DNA of 64,000 nt from contig JAQAZG010000009.1 of NCBI GenBank assembly GCA_027864655.1, positions 1 to 64,000 of the forward strand, read 5' to 3'. Origin of the DNA: Oleispirillum naphthae (lineage in GTDB: Bacteria > Pseudomonadota > Alphaproteobacteria > Rhodospirillales > Rhodospirillaceae). This document shows, piece by piece, positions 1-8,925 of the stretch. The notes below the pieces were generated by a model. It was not told the origin of the DNA, ran no database searches, and saw nothing but the letters and a program-made list of their open reading frames with translations. The stretch's first letter is position 1. Every line of letters begins with the position of its first letter. The translations under genes were made by a program, and so were the position numbers.

Positions 1-390
1 GACGTCCTTGTCGTAGGCGGCGTAGCGCGCCTCGAACTGCGCGAGCAGCGCCTTGCCGCGCTCCGAGGTGAGAAGCGCGGCGTAGCGTTCGTGCGCCGCC
101 TCCAGCAGCTTCACATAACCGGCATGCTGGCCCTCGAAGGTTTTCATCTCCGCATCGTCGGTGGAGAGGACATGCATGTATTCCAGGGTCCGGCGGGCCA
201 CCAGGAGGTAGCGGATTTCTCCGTTGACCTGAATCCCGGGCATGCGGACGGAGGAAATCTCGTTCGTCGCGGCGCCCATGCGGGACATCTGCTGCAAGGC
301 GCTGCCGCCCATCGCCGCCACGAGCGCCGTCAGCAAGGCGAACACCAGCAGCAATTTGCGTCCCATCCTCAGGTTATTGAACCATTGCAC
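1..390 (-). CDS. Methyl-accepting chemotaxis protein, N-terminal part (runs off the window)
   Basis: This is the first 130 residues of a chemotaxis-type receptor; the gene continues past the left edge. The GTG start at 390-388 follows a GGAAGGAG ribosome site seven bases away and opens with VQWFNNLRMGRKLLLVFALL, the usual short cytoplasmic lead and first membrane helix of receptors with a four-helix-bundle ligand domain (4HB_MCP). The rest is helical and extracytoplasmic in character (RYLLVARRTLEYMHVLSTDD and similar). The HAMP and signalling domains, expected in the missing part, cannot be checked. An internal ATG in another frame runs into a stop, which supports the GTG start. The ligand is unknown. 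Confidence 0.8.
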   Translation of the reverse strand, partial: MQWFNNLRMGRKLLLVFALLTALVAAMGGSALQQMSRMGAATNEISSVRMPGIQVNGEIRYLLVARRTLEYMHVLSTDDAEMKTFEGQHAGYVKLLEAAHERYAALLTSERGKALLAQFEARYAAYDKDV

Positions 391-934
391 GGCTTTCTCC
401 TTCCACTAGAGCCATCCAGAGAACACGCTCCGGTCGTATTCCGGAACGCCGCAAGCGCAGCGTTCCACCGTTGCGCAAAGACAGGTTCTCCGCTCTCCCC
501 GTGCAGATATGCCGCCCTAAACGATCAGAAATAGATATCGACTACACGCAATAGTTCTGCGCCGAATATGCGCAATCGACCCGTCATTAATCTCCTTAGT
601 CTTACCGGCATCTTCCCCTTGCCGACATCAACTCAGAGCTTTTCCCCTACCAATCTTGACGAGCGCACCCGCTATCGTGCATAACCCCTTATGCAGACCC
701 GCAAAGGGTTTAACTCGCGCAGGCCTTGCAGCATGAAGTAAAAACATAAAATCGAGAACAGAGTTCCAATGCGCTTGCACTGAGATGAAACGTTTCCTGC
801 GCTCAGAAATAATTCCGCTGGGAAATCAAAAAACCCTCCCATTTTCCGCACGATAACTACAGAACAAGGGTGAGTTGACTCTCAATCTCATGCGGGCACG
901 CCAGTTTCACAGGCGGTCCGATAAAATTTTCATC
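391..934. promoter_or_regulatory. Intergenic region with candidate promoter and palindrome before the AraC-type gene
   Basis: This 540-base gap between the divergent chemotaxis receptor and the AraC-type regulator is clearly more AT-rich than its surroundings and holds no convincing gene. A possible sigma-70 promoter reads TTGACG at 656-661 and CATAAC at 680-685 (18-base spacer). The palindrome GCATAACCCCTTATGC at 679-694 overlaps that -10 and could be an operator, perhaps for the adjacent regulator. No transcription start or binding data support this. Confidence 0.35.
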
Positions 935-1897
935 ATGCCGAAGCACCAGAACCCACAACCCCGGTTTTATCTCTCCACGAACGATGTTCCCGCCCCGCAA
1001 AGAGTGGGCTTTTGGGAAGAGCATCTGGCTTCCCTGGGGTTCGGCGGAGAGATCACCCCGCACCAGGGCCACGCCTTCCACGCACAGACCAGGGGCCGCG
1101 CCTTCGGTCACGGCAGCATCCTGGTGTTCGAACGCACGCCCTGCGCGTATGAGAGAAGGGACAAGCACTGCCTCGGCGACCTGAGCAAATCCTTCGCGCT
1201 GATGCTGGTGCTGAAAGGGACCGGCGCGCTGGAGCAATACGGCCGGAGAGTCACCCTGGGGCCGGGCGACTGCTGCCTGATCCATGCCGGCGCGCCGCTC
1301 TCCGGCATGAACCATGAAATCCGGGTCGCCGCCCTGATCTACGACAAGGAGGTCGCCGCCCGCTGGCTGCCGGATGCGACCGCGATATGCGGCATCACCC
1401 TGCCCCAGAACACGCCTTGGGGAAGAACCCTCTCCGCGGCGATGGCGGCCCTCTCCCTCGACACCGCGGCGAACCTGCCGATGCCGGAGGACATGGTGAT
1501 CGAACAGATCAACTGCCTGCTGACGCTGGCCGCCAGCCCCGCCCCGTCCTTCGGCGGAACCTACCGGGAGTCCCTTCTCCACCGGCTGCGGCAAATCCTG
1601 CGGCAGCACGCGGCGGACCTCACCTTCGGCCCCGCCGCGTGCGCGGAGATCTGCGGCATTTCATTGCGCACCCTGCACATGACCTTCGCCAGCCAGGGCA
1701 CCAGCTTCTGCCGCGAATTGCGGGGAATCCGCCTGAACATGGCGCGCGCCTACCTCGAAGACCCGAAGTTCGGCCGCAAGACCATCGCGGAGATCGCCGG
1801 GCTGTGCGGTTACGCCCACGCCAGCCATTTCGTCACATCCTTCGGCAAGGCCTTCGGCGCCTCGCCGATGAAATACCGGAAGAACGCCGGTCTCTGA
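935..1897 (+). CDS. AraC family transcriptional regulator
   Basis: A 320-residue regulator. The N-terminal half matches the AraC-binding-like (cupin-type) sensor that precedes the DNA-binding part in this family. The C-terminal 100 residues carry two helix-turn-helix motifs: the first around CAEICGISLRTLHMTF, the second around IAEIAGLCGYAHASHFVTSF, ending in the typical FGASPMKYRK. An in-frame TTG at 875 and an ATG at 890 lie upstream, but the ATG at 935 (MPKHQNPQPRFYLS) gives the usual family N-terminus and is preferred. It is transcribed away from the chemotaxis receptor and towards nfeD; its target is not evident. Confidence 0.85.
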   Translation: MPKHQNPQPRFYLSTNDVPAPQRVGFWEEHLASLGFGGEITPHQGHAFHAQTRGRAFGHGSILVFERTPCAYERRDKHCLGDLSKSFALMLVLKGTGALEQYGRRVTLGPGDCCLIHAGAPLSGMNHEIRVAALIYDKEVAARWLPDATAICGITLPQNTPWGRTLSAAMAALSLDTAANLPMPEDMVIEQINCLLTLAASPAPSFGGTYRESLLHRLRQILRQHAADLTFGPAACAEICGISLRTLHMTFASQGTSFCRELRGIRLNMARAYLEDPKFGRKTIAEIAGLCGYAHASHFVTSFGKAFGASPMKYRKNAGL

Positions 1898-1905
1898 GCC
1901 CGGCC

Positions 1906-2337
1906 CTACCCCTTGCGCGCCACCTTCAGCGTTTCGTCGTCTAGGCCGGTGATGCGCACCTCCGCGCCCGCCGCGATGTCGGAGGGGCCGGTGGCGGCAT
2001 AGGTTTCGCCGCCCAGGATCACCGTGCCGTGGCCGTTGCGGAAGTCGCGGGCGGCGACCGCGGTGCGGCCGACCAGGCCGAGGCCCGCGCGGTGACGGTC
2101 GGGCAGGGCGTCGGAAAGGCGCTGGGTGAGCCTGCCGCCGATCAGCGCGACGGCGGAAAGAATGACGAAGAGCCCCGCCTGCGCCGCGGCGGAGGAAACC
2201 CCGAGGCCCCATTCCACCGCCCCGGTGAGCAGCGCGCCCGCGCCGATGGCGCGCGCCGCGCGGCCGTCGCGCCAAACGCCGAAGGCGAGGAAGGCGGCGC
2301 CCCCGGCCGCCCACATCCAGGGCGGAAGCGGCGTCAT
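1906..2337 (-). CDS. NfeD family membrane protein
   Basis: A 143-residue protein with a hydrophobic N-terminal half (two or three membrane segments around residues 5-70) and a C-terminal OB-like domain of about 60 residues (LVGRTAVAARDFRNGHGTVI...GAEVRITGLDDETLKV), the NfeD arrangement. NfeD proteins usually partner with SPFH/stomatin proteins and are thought to act in membrane quality control; no stomatin gene is adjacent here. The ATG overlaps the stop of rmuC in an ATGA junction, so the two are co-transcribed and probably translationally coupled. Confidence 0.8.
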   Translation of the reverse strand: MTPLPPWMWAAGGAAFLAFGVWRDGRAARAIGAGALLTGAVEWGLGVSSAAAQAGLFVILSAVALIGGRLTQRLSDALPDRHRAGLGLVGRTAVAARDFRNGHGTVILGGETYAATGPSDIAAGAEVRITGLDDETLKVARKG

Positions 2338-3446
2338 CCCGGCGGCGCCTCCGGCGGTTTGTGGGCGATCGCCGGGGCTTCCGCCGCGCCCAGCTGCACC
2401 GCCTCGATGCGTTCGGCCCGCCGGGAAATCTTGTCCATCGAGGTTTCCACCGGGTTGATGTCGGCCTGCGCCTGGTTGATGTGGGTGAACAGCTTCTTCA
2501 GGCGGTCGTCGAGGCGGCCCACGTCCTCCAGCAGGGTGCCCACCTCTTTCTGGATGCGGCCCGCCTGCTTGCGCATCTGCACGTCCTTCAGCACCGCGCG
2601 CACGGTGTTCAGCGTCGCCATCAGGGTGGTGGGGGAGACGATCCACACCCGGCTGCGGTAGGATTCCTCCACCACGTTGCGGAAGCTTGCGTGCAGTTCC
2701 GCATAGACCGCCTCGGAAGGCAGGAACATCAGGGCGCTTTCCGCCGTTTCCCCGGCAATGATGTACTTCGCCGCGATGTCGTGGATGTGCTTCAGCACGT
2801 CGTCGGAGAAACGCCGCGCCGCGGCCTTGCGCTCCGCCTCGGGCGCGTCGCGGAAGGCCTGGTAGCCGTCGAGCGGGAACTTCGCGTCGATGACGATCGG
2901 GCCAGGCGGGTTGGGCAGCACCAGCAGGCAGTCGGCGCGCCGCCCGTTGGACAGAACCGCCTGGAACGAGAACGCCTCGGCGGGCAGCGCGGCGGTGACG
3001 ATGTCGTGCATCTGCACCTCGCCGAAGGCCCCGCGCGCCTGCTTGTTGGAGAGGATGTCCTGTAGCCCCACCACCTGGGTGGAGAGCTCGGTGAGGTTCT
3101 TCTGCGCCGCGTCGATCACCGCCAGGCGCTCGCGCAGGTCGTGCAGGGTGGCCGCGGTCTTCTCCCCCGAGGCCATCAGGTTCTCGCCGACGCGGCGCGT
3201 CACCTCGCCCAGGCGCTCGTCCAGCGCCTTGGCCAGCGCCCGCTCCTGCGCCTGCATCCGCTCCGCCAGCTGCGCCTGCTGCGCCGCCTGGGCTTCCGCC
3301 ATCTGCGCCAGCCGCCCGGTCAGTTCCGCCAGCGCCGGGTCCGCCCCGCGCCGCCGCGAAAGCGCCCAAACCGCCGCCGCCGCCGCGACCGCGGCGAACA
3401 GCAGAACCGCGAGCAATCCCTCGAAACCCGGCATCATCCGCATCAT
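2334..3446 (-). CDS. rmuC: DNA recombination protein RmuC
   Basis: RmuC-family protein, about 370 residues. It has an N-terminal membrane anchor (GLLAVLLFAAVAAAAAVWAL), a long helical, probably coiled-coil region rich in Q, E, A and R to about residue 130, and the C-terminal RmuC domain with the nuclease-like motif VIDAKFPLDGYQAF. RmuC limits inversions and other rearrangements in E. coli. Four ATG codons lie close together at 3446, 3443, 3437 and 3434. An AAGGGG sequence fits best with the inner pair, so the true start may be 9-12 bases further in. It is divergent from def and overlaps nfeD by four bases. Confidence 0.9.
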   Translation of the reverse strand: MMRMMPGFEGLLAVLLFAAVAAAAAVWALSRRRGADPALAELTGRLAQMAEAQAAQQAQLAERMQAQERALAKALDERLGEVTRRVGENLMASGEKTAATLHDLRERLAVIDAAQKNLTELSTQVVGLQDILSNKQARGAFGEVQMHDIVTAALPAEAFSFQAVLSNGRRADCLLVLPNPPGPIVIDAKFPLDGYQAFRDAPEAERKAAARRFSDDVLKHIHDIAAKYIIAGETAESALMFLPSEAVYAELHASFRNVVEESYRSRVWIVSPTTLMATLNTVRAVLKDVQMRKQAGRIQKEVGTLLEDVGRLDDRLKKLFTHINQAQADINPVETSMDKISRRAERIEAVQLGAAEAPAIAHKPPEAPPG

Positions 3447-3552
3447 CCCCTTGCAGTTGCGAGCAGGATAGGCCAGCCGCCGCTTGACGCGAAGGGGCAA
3501 AACACTCTATCTCCCCATTGACACTCGTTTGCAATTGAGGACACCCGACCCC

Positions 3553-4062
3553 ATGGCGATCTTGCCCATCGTCGTCGCCCCCGACCCGGTCCTGAAGGCC
3601 AAGGCCAAGCCCGTCGCGGCAGTGGACGACGAAATCCGCCAGCTCATGGACGACATGCTGGAAACCATGTACGCCGCGCCCGGCATCGGCCTCGCCGCAC
3701 CGCAGGTGGGGGTTTCCAAGCGGGTGATCGTGCTCGACGTGGCGCACAAGGACGAACCGCCCGCGCCGCTGTGCCTCGCCAATCCGCAGGTGATCTGGGC
3801 CTCGGAGGAACTCGCCTGCTACGAGGAGGGCTGCCTCTCGGTGCCCAAGCAGTACGCCGAGGTGGAACGCCCCGCCGTGGTCAAGGTGCGCTTTCTCGGC
3901 CGCGACGGCAAAAAGCACGAGATCGAGGCCGACGGCCTGCTCGCCACCTGCGTGCAGCACGAGATCGACCACCTCGACGGCATCCTCTTCATCGACTATC
4001 TGTCGAACCTCAAGCGCAACATGATCCTGCGCAAACTCAGGAAGGAACAGCGCACCGCCTGA
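3553..4062 (+). CDS. def: Peptide deformylase
   Basis: A 169-residue enzyme that removes the formyl group from the initiator methionine of new proteins. All three deformylase signatures are present: [10 protein letters not shown] (residues 44-53), EEGCLSVP with the metal ligand Cys94, and QHEIDHLDG with His136, Glu137 and His140. Length is normal. An upstream in-frame start at 3484 would add 23 unrelated residues and is rejected. It lies 23 bases ahead of fmt, which adds the formyl group at initiation; def-fmt is a standard operon. Confidence 0.97.
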   Translation: MAILPIVVAPDPVLKAKAKPVAAVDDEIRQLMDDMLETMYAAPGIGLAAPQVGVSKRVIVLDVAHKDEPPAPLCLANPQVIWASEELACYEEGCLSVPKQYAEVERPAVVKVRFLGRDGKKHEIEADGLLATCVQHEIDHLDGILFIDYLSNLKRNMILRKLRKEQRTA

Positions 4063-4085
4063 GGGCCGCGCTGCGGGGGAATGCC

Positions 4086-5012
4086 ATGGGGGAAACCCGC
4101 CTGCGCGTCGCGTTCATGGGCACGCCGGAGTTCGCCGCCGCGGCGCTCGCCGCGCTTGCGCCCGCGCACGACATCGTCTGCGCCTATTCCCAGCCGCCGC
4201 GCCCGGCGGGCCGCGGCTACAGGCTCGCCCCCTCGCCGGTGCACGCCCTGGCGGAACGCCTGGGCATTGCCGTGCGCACCCCGGTCTCGCTGAAATCCGC
4301 CGCGGAACAGCAAGCCTTCGCCGCGCTTGAAGCCGATATCGCGGTGGTCGCCGCCTACGGCCTGATCCTGCCGCCGCCGATCCTCGATGCGCCGCGCCTG
4401 GGGTGCGTCAACATCCACGCCTCGCTGCTGCCGCGCTGGCGCGGCGCCGCCCCCATCGCCCGCGCCATCATCGCGGGCGACGCGCAAACCGGCATCACCC
4501 TGATGCGGATGGACGCGGGCCTGGATACCGGCCCGATGCTGACGCGCGAAACCCTGCCGATCGACCCCACGGACACCGCGGAAACCCTGCACGACGCCCT
4601 GGCCGCCCTCGGCGCGCGGATGATCGGCCCGCTGCTCGCGGACCTTGCCGCCGGGCGCATCGCCGCCACCCCGCAACCGGCGGAAGGCGCCACCTACGCC
4701 GCCAAAATCGACAAGGCCGAGGCCCGCATCGACTGGAGCAAACCCGCCGCCCAGGTCTCCGCCCATATCCGCGGCCTCTCCCCCTTCCCCGGCGCATGGT
4801 GCGAACTCGCGGGTGAACGCCTCAAGCTGCTCAACGCCGTGGTGGCGGAGGGCGACGGCGAACCCGGAACCGCGCTCGACGACCGCCTCGCCATCGCCTG
4901 CGGCTCAGGGGCGATCCGCCCCACCCGCCTGCAACGCGCCGGAGCCAAACCCGCCGACGCCGCAGGCTTCCTCAACGGCCGCCCGGTGCCGAAGGGCACG
5001 CGCCTGGGCTGA
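4086..5012 (+). CDS. fmt: Methionyl-tRNA formyltransferase
   Basis: A 308-residue enzyme that formylates Met-tRNA(fMet) using 10-formyl-tetrahydrofolate. It shows the start motif [10 protein letters not shown], the catalytic set Asn109, His111 ([17 protein letters not shown]) and Asp147 (MDAGLDTGP), and the C-terminal OB-domain entry [10 protein letters not shown]. The ATG at 4086 is chosen over 4081, which is out of frame. It follows def closely. Its TGA stop directly abuts the structured repeat at 5013, which probably ends the transcript. Confidence 0.97.
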   Translation: MGETRLRVAFMGTPEFAAAALAALAPAHDIVCAYSQPPRPAGRGYRLAPSPVHALAERLGIAVRTPVSLKSAAEQQAFAALEADIAVVAAYGLILPPPILDAPRLGCVNIHASLLPRWRGAAPIARAIIAGDAQTGITLMRMDAGLDTGPMLTRETLPIDPTDTAETLHDALAALGARMIGPLLADLAAGRIAATPQPAEGATYAAKIDKAEARIDWSKPAAQVSAHIRGLSPFPGAWCELAGERLKLLNAVVAEGDGEPGTALDDRLAIACGSGAIRPTRLQRAGAKPADAAGFLNGRPVPKGTRLG

Positions 5013-5232
5013 AAACCAAAACTTTGCGAGGGGACATTTCCGCCTTGGGAACGCCCACCGGGCGTTCCCACCGCCTCCGGCGGTCGGCTTCAATCCCCTC
5101 GCGCACCCCATAACTTTTTTCGCCGCGCAGCGGCTATCAACCGTCACGCCGCGTGACGGCTCTATCGCGCTACGCGCAAAAACCAAAAGTTATGGGGGGT
5201 GTGGGGGGACCGAGTCCCCCCATAACGTTTTA
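5013..5232. repeat. Structured intergenic repeat, copy A (between converging fmt and bioY)
   Basis: Copy A of a four-copy family. The core at 5106-5197 is bounded by inverted ends CCCCATAACTTTT (5106-5118) and AAAAGTTATGGGG (5185-5197). It contains the hairpin CCGTCACG-CCG-CGTGACGG (5141-5159). The left arm is a cloverleaf-like fold closed by GCGAGGGG/CCCCTCGC with two inner stems. The right arm is the hairpin TGGGGGGAC-CGA-GTCCCCCCA (5202-5222) followed by the T-rich ATAACGTTTTAGTTTTT. The element runs from the fmt stop to the bioY stop, whose TAA lies inside its end. The hairpin plus T-rich tail could act as a terminator for fmt. Confidence 0.85.
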
Positions 5233-5772
5233 GTTTTTCTTGATGATCGGGTAGGCCTTTTTGATCGCAACGGCGACGAAGGCGGCAAGGATGGCCTTGA
5301 TCAGGTCGCCGGGGACGAAGGCCATGGAGCCGATGAAGGCCTTGGCGAGGCTGATTTTCGCCACCGCGGCGAGCCACGGGATGCCGAGCAGGTAGACCAT
5401 GCCGATGCCGCCGACGATGCAGGCGACGAAGGCCTTGAAGGTATTGAGGCCGCTCCACATGCGTTCGACCAGCCAGCCGGTGACGAACGCGCCGAGGATA
5501 TAGCCGAGGGCGTAGCCGCCGGTGGGGCCGAGGAACAGGCCGATACCGCCGCGTCCGCCCGCATAGAGCGGCAGCCCGGCGGCGGCCAGCGCGGTGAACA
5601 CCAGCAGGGCGAGCGCGCCGCGCTTCGCCCCGAGGATGGAGCCCGCGAGCATCACGCCGAGGCTTTGCGCGGTGATCGGCACCCCCGGCAGCACCGGGAT
5701 CATCGGCAGCAGGCCGAGCGCCGCGGTGACCGCCGCGAACAGGGCGGCATAGACCATATCCTTGACCGACAT
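5230..5772 (-). CDS. bioY: Biotin ECF transporter, substrate-binding S component
   Basis: BioY, the membrane protein that binds biotin in energy-coupling-factor importers; 180 residues with about six hydrophobic segments. It shows family features such as VPITAQSLGVMLAGSILGAKRG and PTGGYALGYILGAFVTGWL. It is the last gene of a leftward bioM-bioN-bioY operon, so a complete transporter is encoded. The stop codon lies in repeat copy A. Biotin import fits with the biotin-dependent malonate decarboxylase at 31-42 kb (inference). Confidence 0.93.
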   Translation of the reverse strand: MSVKDMVYAALFAAVTAALGLLPMIPVLPGVPITAQSLGVMLAGSILGAKRGALALLVFTALAAAGLPLYAGGRGGIGLFLGPTGGYALGYILGAFVTGWLVERMWSGLNTFKAFVACIVGGIGMVYLLGIPWLAAVAKISLAKAFIGSMAFVPGDLIKAILAAFVAVAIKKAYPIIKKN

Positions 5773-5788
5773 GCGGGTTCCCTTTTCT

Positions 5789-6388
5789 TCAGTTGCCGTC
5801 GTAGCCGCGCGCGGCGATCGCCTCGGCGAGGTCGTCGGCCATGCGCAGGGTGCGCACCAGCAGCGGCATCACCACCGCGAAGACGCTGCCTTCCAGGCCG
5901 CGCGCCCGCTGCGCCTCGCGGATTTCCGCGATCATGGTGAACAGCACCGGAATGAAGCGGATGGCGAGCGCCAGGGTGAAGCCCGCCTTGGCGGGATCGA
6001 CTCCGATGCATTTAAGCGGCGTGAGGACGCGTTCAAGCGCATCGACCATGGCGGAGACGCGGGTGGTGAAGGTGAGCGCCGCGGCGAGCAGGATGACGGT
6101 GCCGAGCCGAGCCGACACCAGGAAGGCGTCGCGCGGATCTCCCGTGACCAGGTGGAAGGCGGCGAGCGCGGCAATCAGCACCAGGGCGGGGGCGATCTGC
6201 CTGAACAGCGGCCTCGCGGGCAGCCAGGCGGAGAGCGGCAGCAGGGCGGCAAAGGCGACGAGCCCGCCCAGGATGCGCACATCGTCGGTGAGGAACACCG
6301 CGGCCCCCGCCGCCGCGAGTGCGAAAAGCTTCACCCCCGCGGGGATGCGGTGCAGCCAGGTGATGCGGGTGAGGCAGATCTCAAACAC
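5789..6388 (-). CDS. bioN: Biotin ECF transporter, transmembrane T component (EcfT/BioN)
   Basis: A 199-residue membrane coupling protein of the biotin ECF importer. Several hydrophobic segments are followed by the two Ala-Arg-Gly coupling motifs that contact the ATPases: AQRARGLEG and [11 protein letters not shown] near the C terminus. The GTG start overlaps the end of bioM by eight bases and has a GGAGGCGG site upstream, so translation is coupled. bioY follows 16 bases downstream. Confidence 0.9.
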   Translation of the reverse strand: MFEICLTRITWLHRIPAGVKLFALAAAGAAVFLTDDVRILGGLVAFAALLPLSAWLPARPLFRQIAPALVLIAALAAFHLVTGDPRDAFLVSARLGTVILLAAALTFTTRVSAMVDALERVLTPLKCIGVDPAKAGFTLALAIRFIPVLFTMIAEIREAQRARGLEGSVFAVVMPLLVRTLRMADDLAEAIAARGYDGN

Positions 6389-7073
6389 CGCCCGCCTCCG
6401 CCGCCATCAGCTCGCGGTAGAAGGGAACGGCCTCGGCGGGCGGCGCGTCGCAGACGATGCGCCCGGCCTCGAAGACGAGGACGCGCTCGAAATCGGTGAG
6501 GAACTCCAGGTCGTGGGAGACCACCACCGCGGTCTGCGGCATTTCGGCGATGGCGGCGGCGACGCGGCGCTTGTTGCGCAGGTCGAGGAGCGTCGTCGGC
6601 TCGTCGAACACCACGTAGGCGGGTTCCATCACCAGCACCGCGGAGATCGCGAGCATCTGCTTCTGCCCGCCGGAGAGCAGGTGCGCCGGGCGCAGGCGCA
6701 GGCTCTCCATGCCGTAGCGGGCGAGCACCGCATCGACGCGGGCGGCGATCTCCGCCTTCGGCAGCTTGAGGTTTTTGAGGCCGAAGGCGACGTCCTCCTC
6801 CACCAGGGGATAGACGATCTGGTTGTCCGGGTTCTGGAAGACGAAGCCGACCTTGCGGCGCACCGCGCGCGCATCCTTCGCGGTGCAGAGGCCATCCACC
6901 CGCACCGTGCCGGTGGAGGGCGCGAGCAGGCCGTTGATCAGGCGGGCGAAGGTGCTCTTGCCCGAGCCGTTGGCGCCGATCACCGCGACGCGGCGTTCGG
7001 CAAGGCTCAGGGAGAAGGGTTCGAGCACGGTCAGGTCGCCGAAGCGCATGCTCACGTTGTCGAATTCGATCAT
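6381..7073 (-). CDS. bioM: Biotin ECF transporter, ATP-binding protein (BioM/EcfA)
   Basis: The ABC ATPase of the biotin importer, 230 residues. Walker A is GANGSGKST (33-41), the signature is LSGGQKQML, Walker B is [13 protein letters not shown], and the switch His is in VVSHDLEF. It is the first gene of bioMNY. A single ATPase gene is typical of the dedicated BioMNY type, as opposed to group II ECF systems with two ATPases. The 115-base gap to the next upstream gene probably holds the promoter. Confidence 0.92.
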   Translation of the reverse strand: MIEFDNVSMRFGDLTVLEPFSLSLAERRVAVIGANGSGKSTFARLINGLLAPSTGTVRVDGLCTAKDARAVRRKVGFVFQNPDNQIVYPLVEEDVAFGLKNLKLPKAEIAARVDAVLARYGMESLRLRPAHLLSGGQKQMLAISAVLVMEPAYVVFDEPTTLLDLRNKRRVAAAIAEMPQTAVVVSHDLEFLTDFERVLVFEAGRIVCDAPPAEAVPFYRELMAAEAGGV

Positions 7074-7188
7074 CGCCGGGAGGCCGCCGTTTCAAAACCG
7101 GCCCTTTAGGTACCGCGCCCGGCGGCGCGGCGCAAGCCTACTGACGGCCCGGAGGCAGCCGGGCGCCTTGCGGCGCCCGGACCGGCGT

Positions 7189-7833
7189 TCAGCGCGGCAG
7201 CGAGGGAATCTGCTGCGGAGCACCGGCGGGGAGCGGCGTCTGGGCGACGTTCATCTCCGCCGCGAGCAGGGAGTAGTACCCGTGGATGCCGACCAGGTCG
7301 ATCACCCCGCGCTCGCCGAACTTGCCTTCGATGCGGTTGTAGGCGGCGTCGCTGACGCTCTTGTTGCGGATCAGCTCGTCGAGGAAATCGTAGACCATCT
7401 CCTCGTCGGCGGTCATCCCGGCGGGGCGGCGGCCTTCGGCGATGGCGGCGATCACCTCGGGCTTGATCCCGGCCTTGAGCGCCAGCTTCTGGTGGGCGAA
7501 CCATTCGTACTGGTTGCTCCACTCGCGGGCGGTGATGAGGATGACGAGTTCGCTGAGGTTGGGCTTATAGGCGCTTTCGTAGCGCAGGTAGGCGCCCGCG
7601 CGCTGGATGCGGTTGAGGAATTCCGGGCTGCGCAGCAAGGGCACCCACGGGCCGCGCCCGACGCTGCGCTTCGGCGCGCCTGCCGGGGCTCCCTCGGACA
7701 GCTTCTCGACCGCCTCCTTCTGCGCGGCGGTGAGTTTTTCCGTGGGGATGGGCTTCATCCGGTCTTCGGCGGCGAAGGCGGTTCCGGCGACCAGGACGAC
7801 CGTCAAGGCGGTGGCGAGCAGACGAAACTTCAT
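7189..7833 (-). CDS. Exported carboxymuconolactone decarboxylase-fold protein
   Basis: A 214-residue protein with a clear signal peptide (MKFRLLATALTVVLVAGTAFA, cleavage near AFA-AE), followed by an AhpD/carboxymuconolactone decarboxylase-like helical domain. The segment LSELVILITAREWSNQYEWFAHQ resembles the ELxIL...R...EW...H pattern of this superfamily, but the Cys pair of AhpD peroxidases is absent. Periplasmic members of this branch are poorly characterised, so no substrate is proposed. It lies upstream of bioM on the same strand with a 115-base gap; a functional link is unproven. Confidence 0.75.
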   Translation of the reverse strand: MKFRLLATALTVVLVAGTAFAAEDRMKPIPTEKLTAAQKEAVEKLSEGAPAGAPKRSVGRGPWVPLLRSPEFLNRIQRAGAYLRYESAYKPNLSELVILITAREWSNQYEWFAHQKLALKAGIKPEVIAAIAEGRRPAGMTADEEMVYDFLDELIRNKSVSDAAYNRIEGKFGERGVIDLVGIHGYYSLLAAEMNVAQTPLPAGAPQQIPSLPR

Positions 7834-8113
7834 GATGGAAATCCTCCCTGTGCATGGGAACAGGCCGAAACCCGCCCCTTTTTGTTCGCATAAAGAACGT
7901 TAGTTCGCACAGAAAGGCTACTCCGGTTTTCTACCGTGGAATAGTCCAAGAAAGAAGCCCGAGCAAAAAACCCCGAAGTTAATGGAACAGGCGGAATAAA
8001 TCGTCCGCCGCATCGAACGGACGGCAAAAACCATAGCCCTGCCAGCGGCATGATGCGCACCGAAGGTGCCGCCCCTTGCCAGGGGACACCGCCGCGTTTA
8101 GGGTTTGGACGCT

Positions 8114-8198
8114 GCCCGCTTGATGGAATCGGTAGACATAACGGACTTAAAATCCGTGGCCTTATGGCGTGGGGGTTCGAGTCCCCCAGCGGGCACCA
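8114..8198 (+). tRNA. tRNA-Leu (anticodon TAA)
   Basis: An 85-base tRNA including an encoded CCA. The acceptor stem is GCCCGCT/AGCGGGC. The D arm contains TGGAATCGGTAGACA, the anticodon arm CGGACTTAAAATCCG carries TAA, there is a long class II variable arm (TGGCCTTATGGCGT), and the T arm is GGGGGTTCGAGTCCCCC. The long variable arm and the anticodon both specify leucine. tRNA-Leu genes are common integration sites, and a disturbed region begins about 0.5 kb downstream. Confidence 0.97.
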
Positions 8199-8218
8199 CG
8201 CACTGGGGGGAGGGGAAA

Positions 8219-8680
8219 ATGCCGAAGCGCTTCGCCGCATATGCCGTTGCCGCCGCCATCTGCCTGCTTGCCGCTGCGCCAGAGACGCGGGCGGGAGGCG
8301 GGCCTCCCTGGGAACCGATCGATGCGGATGCGGAAATCGAGCGCTGCTATGTCCCGTTGAAGCCGGAATTCGACAGCGGCGTCACCGCCCGCATGCGCAA
8401 TGCAGGGAACGATTACGCCGAATGCCTGAATCGGCGGGTCGTCGTGCACACCACCGCTCTGATCAGCGAAGCAAGCTACCCCAGGGCGCAGATCGAGGCC
8501 GATCTCGGCACCCTGGCCAAAACCACGGCACGCTTCCATTGGCGTCTGTACAACGAGAACCGCGCCTGCAGGCTCAGTTGCGGCACGATGTACCACGTCT
8601 TCGGCGCTGCTGCTGTGATGGGACTCTTTGAGAGGCTCCTACGCGAAGTGATCCAGCAAAGAAACGAATTGCAGATGTAG
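8219..8680 (+). CDS. Hypothetical exported protein
   Basis: A 153-residue protein I do not recognise. It starts at an ATG just after an AGGGGAAA ribosome site, 20 bases past the tRNA. The N terminus is a signal peptide (MPKRFAAYAVAAAICLLAAA, then PETRAGGG). The mature part has four cysteines (RCYVPLKP, AECLNRR, and CRLSCGTMYHVFGA), consistent with disulfide bonds in the periplasm. It could be accessory DNA at the edge of the signalling island. No domain could be assigned. Confidence 0.6.
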   Translation: MPKRFAAYAVAAAICLLAAAPETRAGGGPPWEPIDADAEIERCYVPLKPEFDSGVTARMRNAGNDYAECLNRRVVVHTTALISEASYPRAQIEADLGTLAKTTARFHWRLYNENRACRLSCGTMYHVFGAAAVMGLFERLLREVIQQRNELQM

Positions 8681-8689
8681 CCCTTACCT

Positions 8690-8925
8690 TCCCTTGAGCT
8701 CCTTCACCTTCGCCTCGGTGCGGGCGATCAGGCGGTCCATTTCGGCGATGTCGGCGGGCGAAAGCCTGGGGCCGGGGGCGCGTAAGCCGGCGTCGGCGAT
8801 CGCGCCGCGGCGCATCAGGATGTGCTTGCGCAGGGCGAGGCCGAGGCCGAGCTGCTGTTCGTGGCGGAGAAGCGGCAGGTAGCAGCCGTAGAGGTCTTCC
8901 GCCGCGTCCTCCTCGCCCGCAGCAG
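8690..8925 (-). pseudogene. Truncated copy of the dihydrodipicolinate-synthase-like gene (3' fragment)
   Basis: This stretch repeats the 3' end of the intact DapA-like gene at 14328-15269 in the same orientation. Bases 8690-8857 are identical to 14334-14501 (168 bp). The next 68 bases, to 8925, are still alignable but carry about eleven differences. The stop codon region differs, so the reading frame runs on without the normal end. The fragment breaks at 8914-8925 into a transposase remnant. It has no start and only about a quarter of the gene, so it cannot encode a working enzyme. Confidence 0.85.

Noticed and set aside
1906-3972. A 688-codon open frame on the minus strand across rmuC and def
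   Set aside because: Only its last 143 codons (nfeD) look like protein. The rest is a shadow of rmuC and def in very GC-rich DNA, with Gly/Ala/Arg-rich low-complexity translation.
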